The notes under the pieces are model-generated. The model made no database searches, was not told where the DNA came from, and was given only the letters and a program-made list of their open reading frames with translations. The position numbers were made by a program, and so were the translations under genes. Positions 56,201 through 64,000 of a DNA stretch of 64,000 nucleotides are shown here, piece after piece; position 1 is the stretch's first letter; the number at the start of each line of letters is the position of its first letter. This DNA is from Diacronema lutheri (Eukaryota > Haptophyta > Pavlovophyceae > Pavlovales > Pavlovaceae): the NCBI GenBank assembly GCA_019448385.1, contig JAGTXO010000008.1:310001-374000 (forward strand), written 5' to 3'.

Positions 56201-59200
56201 GACCGTCGCGGCGTGCGCGTCGCTGCCGCCGCGCATGGGCGATGGGCAGCTGGCCATCCGGCGGCACACGCTCGGCACGGGCGCCGACGCGCCGGCGCAC
56301 GCCGTCGTCTCGCTCCGCGTCGCGCACGTGAGCCACGCCATCCGCCGCGCGGCGGACGACGGCGGCGCGCGCGCCGAGCGGATGGCGCGCGCCGCGCGCG
56401 CGTTCTGCGATGTGGCGGCCGCGCTGCGCGTCGACGCGATCCTGGCGGAGGTGCCCGAGGACCGCCCGACGGGCACGCCCTTCCTTGGCGGGCTGCTCAA
56501 ATGTTGGGACAAACGCAACGGGAGCTGGACGGCGCCAGCCACGCTCGCGCTCGGAGACGTGCGCGAGGTGGCCAAGCGGACGGCCGACGCAGCGGCCGGC
56601 CGAGCGGACGAGGTCCCTGCGGCTGGCCGTCCGCAGGTCGCGGCGCGCGCGTGCGCTGGCGCGATTGGCGGCGGCGCGGGCGCGGCGGGCGCCTCGGACG
56701 CTGCGCCGCGTGCACTGGCGGGCGCGTCGGGTGCGCGCACGGACGGCGGCCCTGCCGACGCACCGCGCCAGCTGGAGAGCCGCTACGGCGAGGCGAGCAA
56801 GCTCGACCTACCCCAAGATTCCACTACGGGCCGCGTCCTCGACGCTCGCGAGGCCCAGGACCGCGCGCGCGTGCCTGCTGCGCCCGACGGCACAGCGCTG
56901 CGCCGCGTGCTCGACGCCGTCGGCGCGGGCGCGCCCGCGCAGCGCAGCCCGCGCTGGCACGACGAGCGATGGGAGGAGGTCACGGGCAGCAAGGTTGGCG
57001 ACGTCGTGAACGACAACGCCGGCGTCGCGCACGAGACGCTCACCGACGAGTACGTGCACCGGCGGCGGCGCGAGGTGCGGACCAAGGCGACGACCGCGGG
57101 CATCCTCGGCGAGGCCGTCGCGCTGCGCAAGCTGGCGGCCGCGTACGGCATCACCGTCGTGTGCAACCTGCCGATGGTGCGTGCGGACCCGCACGACAAG
57201 AGCGCGCCGTTCGCCTTCTCGCCGGACGGGCTCGCCATCCTCCCCGAAAACAACGAGCAGGTCCTCGTCGAGGTGAAGACGCTCACCAAGGCGGACGCCA
57301 AGGCGCACGAGGACGGGCCGCCGCAGCCGCACCGCGATCAGCTGCAGCTCGGCATGCACGTCCTCGGCGTGAGCAAAGCGCTCTACGTGCAGTACCTCAG
57401 GCACGAGGACCGGATCGTCGTGCACGTCGTGACGCGCGGCGCCGGCTGGCTTGCATTCGCGCAGCCGAGGGTGCAGGCCTTCTGGGCGCGCGTCGTCGAG
57501 CGGCGCGCGCGGCTCGAGCGCGCTCGCGCCGACCACCCGGCTGCGAGCCGGCGGCACCGGCGGCAGCAGACGCCGGCCGGGCCGCCGCTCGTGCTCGCGC
57601 TGGACGGGCGCATCCCCGCCGCGCGCGCCGCCGCGCTGCACGCCGTCGCGCACGGCACCGCGAGCGCGGCGGCGGTGACGGCGGCGGCGGCGACGGGCGA
57701 CGCGACGGCGTTGCAAGACGCGATCGCGGCGCTGCGCGCGCCCGTCGGCAATGCGGCGATCGCCAGCGCAGCGCGTGCGGAGGGCGCGGCCGTCGAGCGG
57801 GCGATCGCGTACCTCGGGCAGCCGGCGGGCGACGCCGCCGCCCGCGGCACGGCCGAGGCGGCCGAGGAGGAGAGGACGGTCGACGCCGACATCTGCGCGT
57901 TGCTGCACCAGCTCGGCGCGAGCGTGGCGCACGTGCACGTCGAGGACGCGGATTGCGTCACGCGTGAGCACTGGGGCGAGGCGGTGCTCGCTGCAGCGGA
58001 CGACCCGTCGAGCGCCCCCGCCATTTCGAGCGTCATCGTCGCGCACATCGTGCGCCTCGCCGGCTTTGGCGTCGAGCTCCCGCAGTCGATTCGCGTCGCC
58101 CCCAGCACGGCCGACTGGCACGAGGGCTGGCTCGACGTGCAGTGCGTGCTGCTGCGCACGCGCCGGCGCGGGCGGCGCGACGACGACTTTGTGGCCGTCG
58201 TCAGGCGCGGTGGGCGCTGGTTTGCGTGCGAGCCCGGCCGCGCGCGGCGGCTGCAGTGGCGGTCGGTCCTACGCCGCGCGCGCGGCGGCGTCGACGGGAC
58301 CGGCGAGGAGGCGTTCGCGATCGTCTACGTGCGGCGCGGCGACGCGGCCGGCGACGCGGCTGGCGACGCGCAGGCCGCACGGGCGCGCGGCGGGCGCGCG
58401 CGCAGGCGCACGCGCGGCGGCACGCGCAAGCGCAAGCGCGGCGCCTCCGCCGGGCTCGAGGCGGCCGCGCCCGCCGGCGCGCCGGCTGCCGCGCCCGCCG
58501 GCGCGCCGGCGGGCGCTGCTCACCGCCCGCCTGCCATGCGCGCCACGGTCGCCGCGCGCACCACGCGCTCTGTGACCGACGCGCTGCACTCGGCGCCTGC
58601 CGCCACGGTTGCGCCTGTCTTCGACTGGCGCGCCGGCCGCCCGCCCCCCGCCGCTCGAGCCCGCCACCCGCGGCCGCGTGGGCGCGCGCCACCGGGCAAG
58701 GCCTGGGACAGCGTCTCGGGTGCGTGGGCGGACAAGCCGACTGGTGCTGCCGTCGCCGCCGCGCCGCCGCCGCTGCCGCCCGCCGCCGCGCCGCCGCCCA
58801 CCGCCGCGCCGCCGCCCGCCGCCGCGCCGCCGCCCGCCGTCGCGCCGCCGCCCGCCGCCGCGCCGCCGCCGCCGCCGCCACCGGCGGCGCTCAACCGCTG
58901 GCAGCACGTCGGCGCGGGCGGCAGCGCGGCGGGCCGGCGGCTCGCGGCCATCGCACGGCGGCAGCGCGGCGTGCGCGCGCCGCCGCCCACCGCGCGCTTC
59001 CTCGCCACGCTGCCGCCACCGCCACGCGACGGCCTCGCGCGCACGAGCAAGCAGGCGCGCGCGAGGCGCAACGCGGACGGACGGCCGGCGCACGCGCGCG
59101 CGGCCAACGCGCGCGCCTTCTACCGCGGCGTGGAGCTCGGCGTGCACGCGACGCGCGCCATCGTCGACGCGCGCCACGCCGACCTGCCGCAGGCCGTCTT

Positions 59201-62200
59201 CGTGGCGGAGGCGCGGGCGATCGTCGCGCGCTCCGCCGGCGGCGGCGCGCTGCTCGCGCCGGACGACGTGCGCGACCTGTGCGACGCGCAGACGGACGCC
59301 GATCGCGCTGCGATCTGGGCGTCGGTGGGCGCGCACGAGGCGACGCGCATCTTCGCGCTCGTCACGCGCAACGCGAGCTTGGCGGGCGCGGCGCTGCTCG
59401 TGCTGCACACGCCGGCGGGCGCGCCGGCGCGCGCGCTCGGGCTCGTGGCGACGCGCTCGCGCGCGCCGTCGACGGGCGCGCCGCGCGACGCGCACAGGGC
59501 GCTGGTGCAGCGGTTGGACGTGCTGATGGACGCGATCGCCGCGGCGCGAGGCGCGTCGCCGCTCGAGCTCGAACACGCGCTCGCGCCCGAGCCGCAGAGC
59601 GCGTGCAACGCGCGTGCGGCCGCGCTGCTCTGCCTGCAGGCCGTCGCGGACGCGAGCGGCCGTCCCGCCGCTGAGGACGCGCTGGCCGCGCTCGACGACG
59701 CGCGCGGCATCGACCGGCACTGCCACGCCGTCCGGCAGCAGATCGAGGCGAAGCTCGCGTGGCGGCGCGCCGACGGCGCCGTCGGCGTTGACGGCGCCGA
59801 CGGCGCGCCCGCGCTCGCGCCTGCCGCCGCACCGCCGGCGTGCGCGCCGGCGCACGCTGCCGGCGAGGCGGCGGTCGACCAGGCGATCGTCACGCGGGTG
59901 CGCGACGCGCTGCGCGCGTGGGCGACGACTGGCACCGCGCCCAGCGCGGCGGTGCTCGACGACGCCTGCGCCGCGTACACGGCGCGCGCACGCGCGCGCA
60001 AGGACGCGCGCACGGCGCTGGGCCCGACGCGCGCGGCCGAGCTGCTCGCCGCGGCCGCGCGCGGCGGAGCCGACGGGGCGGATGCCGCGCGCGCGCTGCT
60101 CGGCGGCACGCCGCGCCTGCTCGTCGTGCTCCTCTGCGTGCCCGTCGCCGCGCCGTCCGGCGAGCCGCCGCGCCCGGTCGGGCTGCTCGTCGCCGACCGG
60201 CCGACGGACGACTCGCGCCCGGCCGCGCTCGTGCGCTACGACTTTGCGCCGCTCGACGCGGACGTGGCCGTCGCGGTCGGCGCGCATGCCGTCGCGCTGG
60301 CCAGTGCGATCTGGCCGCTGCTCGCGGCCGAGGGGGAGCCGCGGCCATCGCCCGTCGTGCGCTCGCAGCCGCGCGGCGGCGACGATGGCGCGTGTGCGCT
60401 CGCAACGTTCGCGTGCCTCGACGCGCTGATGACCGCCAGCGTCGGCGCGCACGGCCTCGCGGGCGGCGCGGGCATGCTGCCCGCGCTGGACGCGCGAGGC
60501 GCCGCGGCCGCCCAGCGCGAGCGGCAGCTGCGCGCGGCCGCCGAGAGGCTGGGCGGCACGGTCGCTGGGTGGCCGGACACGGGCGCGAGCGCGGCGGGCG
60601 CGAGCGTCGACGAGGAGGCGCGCACGTACGAGGTCGAGGCGGTCGTCGACGAGCGCCGCAAGGCGGGCAAGAAGGTGACGTTCCAGTTCCGGATCAGGTG
60701 GCGGGGCTACGACGAGAGCGCCGACACGTGGGAGCCTGAGGCCAACGTGAGCAGCGACCTCGTCGCCCAGTTCCGCAAGACGCGCGACGAGCAGAAGCGG
60801 CGCGCGGGCGGATCGGGCAGCGGCAGCGGCGGCGCGGGCGCGGCGTCGGCATTGGCGTCGGCGCCGCTTCGCGCGCACGGCGAGTCGGGCGCCGCGGGCA
60901 AGCGCGCCGCGGCGGGTGCCGCCGCGAGCGCGCGCGACGCCGCGGGCGCGCGCGCGCCGAGCGTTCCCCGCGCGCGCGGCGTCGAGCGCGCGCGCGTGGA
61001 CGAGCCCGCTGCGCCGAGCGCGCGCGCCGCCGGCGGCGCGACGGCGCGCACGCGCGGCAGCGTGCTCCCGGGCTTCGTGGTCAAGCGCTCGACGCTCAAC
61101 GCGGGGCCGCAGGCGGTGACGGCGCAGCCCGGTGCGCGGAAGGAGCTGCGGCGCATCGCGGCGGCCGTGCACAGGCTCACGACACAGGCGTACCGCGTCA
61201 TCAACAAGGTGGTGCGCGACGAGGCTGCGGTGGCGAGCGCGCAGGCCGTCGGCGCGGCGTCGGGCGGCCCGTCGACCAGCGTGCACACGTCGACCACGAT
61301 GGACAAGGGATCCGTCCGTGCGATCTTCTCGGCCATCGGCTGGCACAAGGACGAGAGCACGTACGGTGCAGCGCCGCGAGGCAAGCCCGCCGAGCAAGCC
61401 GCCGCGCAGACCAAGGCGGCGACGGCGCGCGCCGTCGGCGAGATGGCCGAGGGCGTCCAGCCCGTCTGCGCGGTGGGCCTCACGGAGATCCTCGAGGCGG
61501 AGGCGACGCAGGTGTCCACCGCGTGCCTGATGCATCCATCGCGCGTCGTGAACGGGCTGCTCCGCGACGTCGTCCGCGCGGCAGTCGAGCGCGACGAGGC
61601 GCTCGTCGCGCTGCCCGAGATGCAGCGAAACGCGCGCGTGCGCGAGCTGTGCGAGCGGCTGCTGCGCGGCGACGTGGAGGGCGCGCGCGTCGGCTGCCCC
61701 GCCGCGCTCGACCGCCACCTGCCCGACATGGTCCTCCACAAGATCGACTACAAGTGCACGCCCACGAAAAGGTGGAACTACGACCGGCACACGACGCGCT
61801 ACTTCCTCGTGCAGATCCGCACCCTGCAGCACGTGGCCGAGGGGCAGGCGCTGCTCTGCCGGCTCGCGCACATCCACACGCAGCTGACCGGACGGCCGCC
61901 GCGGTACAATGTGGCGCCGCTGCGCACGCACAATGTGCGCGCGAGGCGTGGCTGCCGCTGCCGCCGCCGAGCGCCCAAGCGCGCGCGCCGCCGCCGTGCG
62001 CGCCGCCCCGCGGCCAGGTTGGTCACGCGCCCGCGCGCTCGCGCGCCGCGCGCTGCGCGCAGGTGCCGCGCAACGTGCGCCTCGCCGCGAGCGCCATCTG
62101 GGTGACGCTTTCGGATGACGAGCGCAAGGAGCTGCGCGCGCGGCTCAAGGCGCTGGACCTGCGCGACCACGATGGCGAGCCGATCAAGTGGACAGGCACA

Positions 62201-63787
62201 AACGGCAACACCCCGCCGATGTCGGACGTGCGCGTCAGGTACGCGGTCTTTGCGACGCGCTTCGACATCTCCAACCGCGTCTTCGACTACGCCGGGCGCG
62301 AGCGGCCGCCGGCCGATCTGCCGTGGCACGCGCGGCGCTCGTGGGTTGGCCTCGCGCCGCTGCCGCGCGTGCCGCTCCCGGGCCGGCAGCCCGTCAAGTC
62401 GGTGGTGACAGATGGCGTCGCCGTGCACGCCGTCGGGACCGTCCTCGTGCCGAAGGCGCAGGCGCCGGCCGGCGGCTCGGGCGTCCTGCACCGCTGGCGC
62501 CGGCCGGACGGGCGCATCGCCGTCGCGCTCGGCTCCGAGCTGCGGCGGGCGATCGACGTCGAGGCGGCGGTCGTCGTCGCGGCCGACCCGAACATGGGCA
62601 ACATCACCACCTACTCTGCGCACGTCGGGCGGGCGGCCGTCTGGCGGCAGTTCACGCAGCGCGCGCGCGCGCGCGCCGCGGGCTTTGCGCGCGAGACGGC
62701 CAAGACCAACGCGGCGCGGCGGCGCGTGCGCAAGGACGGGCGCGGCGAGGAGTTCAGCGTGGAGGCGGACGAGGCGCGGCTTGGCGAGGCGCACAGCGCC
62801 AAGGTGCTCGACGCGGGCAAATACATCGCCTTCCACCGCGAGAGCGCGCGGGTGCGCGAGCGCGCCGCCGAGCACGTGTACGACGCGCCGGCGCGCCGGA
62901 AGGAGCGCTGGCGGCGCGACAGCGGCGGGCGGTCCAACGCGGCGCGCGTCGCCGAGGCGCTCATCGCGGCGCACTGTGTCGACGGCGTGACGCGCGACCG
63001 GCTGCTCGTGTGCGTGGGCAAGTGGCTGCGCGACCACAAGGGCGCGCAGCCCAAGGGCGCGCCGCCCGCCTTCCAGGTGGGGCTGCTGCGCGAGCTGCGG
63101 CGGCGCGGCGTCGCGGCCGTCTTCGTGCCCGAGCCGTACACGTCGATGCACTGCTCGATGCCGCGGCTCGCCAAGGGCGGCAGGCTGCAGCGCTGCGGCG
63201 CGGAGCTCGCGCAGAACCCGCGCCTGCCCGTGGCAAAGGGCGGCACGCGCACGGTGCACGCGCTCGTCATCTGCCCGGCGTGCAACGGCGGCAAGAAGCC
63301 CGTGCACCGCGACTACAACGCCGCGCGCAACATCTTCTACGACGTGCACGACATGGCGGCGCACGCGGCCGGGCGCGACACCACGTCGACGCCTGAGCGC
63401 TTTGCCCTCGTGCTCGCCTGGTGGGCGCGCGGCGAGGTGTGGGAGCGTGAGGAGCGCATGGTGCACGGCGAGGGCGACGACTGCGACGACGAGTGCGACG
63501 GCGACGACGAGGGCGACGACGAGGGCGACGACGACGACGACGACGATGGCAGCGGCGACGGCGGCGGCGGCGAGGGCGACGGCGACGGCGACGGCGACGG
63601 AGGCGGCGGCGGCGACGACGACGATGACGGCGGGGGAGGCGGCGGCGGCGACGGCGGTGGCGACGACGGCGGCGGGCGCGGCGGCGGTGGCGGCGGCGGC
63701 TCTCGCGCCCGCACCCCCGCCCGCGGAGCTGCCAGCGCCAGTGCCGGCGGCGGCAGCGCGCGCGGGCCGAAGCGCGGCCGGCGTTGA
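46051..63787 (+). CDS. Giant multidomain mobile-element protein: C48 peptidase-like, YqaJ nuclease, chromodomain, Fanzor
   Basis: Frame 46051 to about 46940, then a second frame to 47344, an intron 47345-47471 (GTAGGC...GCGCAG) joining PAGGW to GRPADLR, a huge exon 47472-61934 (4821 codons), an intron 61935-62062 (GTGCGC...CGCAG, phase 0) joining LRTHN to VPRNVRL, and a last exon to 63787. The change of frame at about 46930-46970 has no evident intron. Order of parts: Ala/Arg-rich coiled N-terminus with a hydrophobic segment (VATVALGGAVFAGMSALVV); 27-unit repeat array (50568-52094); C48-like peptidase; poly-Ala; further peptidase-like segments; an unassigned region (55.4-56.6 kb); YqaJ exonuclease; a segment resembling a ubiquitin-peptidase C-terminus; Pro/Ala repeats; two more peptidase-like segments; chromodomain; Fanzor; acidic/Gly-rich tail. 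I infer that it drives a giant transposon. Whether it works as one chain, or is cleaved by its own peptidase domain, is unknown. Confidence 0.7.
50568..52094 (+). repeat. 27-unit, 57-bp coding tandem array
   Basis: 25 units of 57 bp and two of 51 bp. Three main unit types are VAAAAALQAASDGVFPAPL, VAPAFASAPATTGVFPAPL and AAPAVASAPAAAGVSSAPL. Blocks of five to six units are themselves repeated (units 7-12, 13-18 and 22-26), so the array grew by higher-order duplication. Every unit length is divisible by three and keeps the giant frame open. Expect copy-number variation and possible assembly collapse. Confidence 0.95.
52200..52910 (+). other. C48 (Ulp1/SENP-like) cysteine peptidase domain in the giant protein
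   Basis: Catalytic pattern of the Ulp1 fold: His (codon 52563) in SGHFTALRLV, Asp (52632) in YDAVLVDTLASP, Gln (52755) and Cys (52770) in NEAAQRGATCGLAIVGAL. His-Asp and Asp-Cys distances (23 and 46 residues) are close to those of Ulp1. The family removes SUMO/ubiquitin-like modifiers or processes polyproteins, and Ulp1-like domains are common in giant eukaryotic transposons. Confidence 0.65.
53173..53241 (+). repeat. (GCC)n tract coding poly-Ala
   Basis: About 23 GCC triplets giving an uninterrupted alanine run between the first and second peptidase-like segments, preceded by a Pro run (53129-53150). Confidence 0.9.
55400..56570 (+). other. Uncharacterised globular region of the giant protein
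   Basis: Well-conserved-looking, non-repetitive sequence (LLRAYHEAVLCVTPGSLQLG, LVMLGRCPSPLVGGGLFPPD, LVVLCLEASNPLWFCPKV, VDAILAEVPEDRPTGTPFLG). The alternation of hydrophobic strands with charged turns suggests an alpha/beta fold, possibly another nuclease or transposase core with acidic residues (LEASN, EVPED). No family recognised. Confidence 0.4.
56920..57520 (+). other. YqaJ / lambda-exonuclease domain in the giant protein
   Basis: All family motifs are visible in order: HDERWEEVTGSKVGDVV, ILGEAVALRKLAA (Glu codon 57111), FSPDGLA (Asp 57225), VLVEVKT (Glu 57270 and Lys 57276), and RDQLQLGMHVLG. These are the PD-(D/E)xK metal ligands and the helix that follows. The family degrades one strand of duplex DNA 5'-3' and supplies tails for single-strand annealing, a plausible step in integrating an element. 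Confidence 0.82.
60624..60800 (+). other. Chromodomain in the giant protein
   Basis: TYEVEAVVDERRK, FQFRIRWRGYDES and DTWEPEANV form a classic chromodomain of about 55 residues followed by a basic helix. Cage aromatics are in place: Tyr (codon 60627), Trp (60699), Tyr (60708), Trp (60729). Chromodomains read methylated histone tails; in transposon integrases they direct insertion to heterochromatin. Confidence 0.88.
61071..63430 (+). other. Fanzor (eukaryotic TnpB/OrfB-like) nuclease domain
   Basis: The N-terminal helical part starts GFVVKRSTLNAG and LRRIAAAVHRLTTQAY, typical of Fanzor/TnpB. After the intron comes SVVTDGVAVHAVG, then RuvC-I VVAADPNMGN (Asp 62585). LLVCVGKWL sits where RuvC-II is usually found, FVPEPYTSMHCS carries Glu 63131, a four-Cys zinc ribbon follows (63152, 63194, 63272, 63281), and RuvC-III is HRDYNAARN (Asp 63311). 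Family knowledge: Fanzors are RNA-guided DNA endonucleases carried by eukaryotic transposons and giant viruses. The tail after 63430 is Asp/Gly-rich. Confidence 0.8.
63475..63710 (+). repeat. GAC/GGC-rich low-complexity tail coding Asp-Gly runs
   Basis: Dense GGCGAC and GACGAC repeats give an acidic, glycine-rich C-terminus of the giant protein just after the nuclease. Confidence 0.85.
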
Positions 63788-64000
63788 CGCACGGCCGAGC
63801 CGCGCAGCGGTCGACGCTTTGCGGGCTCTGCCCAGGTCGCGCGCGGCTGGCGACGCGTGCCGCGCGCGGCACGACCGTGCACGCCGCCACCCGTGGCCGA
63901 GCGCGCCGCACCAGCCGGCCCGCTCCAACCGCCGTGCGGATCACGGACGCTCGCTACGGCTCGTCGGCGCGCGTCACCTGCGCCGGCGGCCACGGCGCCG
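63788..64000 (+). other. 3' flank of the Fanzor gene, cut by the window edge
   Basis: No coherent gene is seen. In TnpB/Fanzor systems the guide RNA is transcribed from the end of the gene and the flank beyond it, so this is where one would look. It is GC-rich with several short inverted repeats, but no conserved scaffold could be identified by eye. Confidence 0.25.

Noticed and set aside
53343-61931. Long minus-strand open frames (829, 997 and 1220 codons among others) opposite the giant gene
   Set aside because: They are Arg/Ala-rich shadows that arise because stop codons are rare in such GC-rich coding DNA. They show no family motifs, whereas the plus strand does.
1-64000. tRNA, rRNA or bacterial-type operons
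   Set aside because: No cloverleaf-like or rRNA-conserved segments were noticed by eye, and gene structure (introns, leaders, eukaryotic families) argues against a prokaryotic source. A tRNAscan or Rfam search would be decisive.

Overview
The window looks like nuclear DNA of a very GC-rich, gene-dense unicellular eukaryote, most likely a microalga. The evidence is spliceosomal GT-AG introns (about 90-215 nt, nearly always with donors GTGCG/GTACG/GTAAG), an RNA polymerase II subunit, a Ca2+-dependent protein kinase with EF-hands, a dynein-type tail, secretory or bipartite-looking leader peptides and very short intergenic gaps. A haptophyte (for example a pavlovophyte) would fit, but this is inference from base composition and compactness only; no rRNA or tRNA gene was recognised to fix the taxon.

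Positions 1-37.3 kb are ordinary, tightly packed host genes. In order: the 3' part of a large alanine-rich helical protein; a membrane-anchored staphylococcal-nuclease-like enzyme; an RPB3-like polymerase subunit; a CDPK; a thioredoxin-like [2Fe-2S] ferredoxin; a zinc transporter of the CDF family; a secreted PAN/Apple-like Gln-rich protein; a dynein heavy-chain tail-like protein with no motor; a four-exon glutathione-transferase-like gene; a leucyl/phenylalanyl-tRNA-protein transferase homologue; a 2047-residue helical protein of unknown function; an oligopeptidase B-type serine peptidase; a PIN-like (GPR155/LYCHOS-like) membrane protein; and a CBS-NhaD sodium/proton antiporter fusion. Divergent pairs share gaps of about 45-125 bp and some convergent stops are only 24-60 bp apart. 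Several gene models were completed here by placing introns whose removal joins conserved motifs in frame.

Positions 37.3-64.0 kb are accessory, mobile-element DNA. There is a degenerate gene on the minus strand (38.2-39.4 kb); an 880-bp nested palindrome built from four copies of a terminal repeat carrying GGGTGTA heptamers (39.66-40.54 kb); a Helitron/PIF1-type helicase gene broken by several frame changes and preceded by a possible ssDNA-binding-like domain (41.1-43.5 kb); a decayed Fanzor (eukaryotic TnpB-like) copy (about 44.5-45.25 kb); a duplicated 5' end of the next gene (45.26-45.77 kb); and then one enormous gene (46.05-63.79 kb, more than 5,000 codons).

That enormous gene is the main finding. 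Along one polypeptide it carries a 27-unit Ala/Pro repeat array, one credible C48/Ulp1-type cysteine peptidase domain plus several degenerate-looking relatives, a YqaJ/lambda-type exonuclease with intact acidic motifs, a chromodomain, and a Fanzor RNA-guided nuclease-like domain split by one small intron. I read it as the coding unit of a very large transposable element that combines protein processing, DNA end resection, chromatin targeting and RNA-guided cutting. The individual families are known. Their fusion in one frame, next to a fossil Fanzor and a PIF1 helicase, is not an architecture I recognise.
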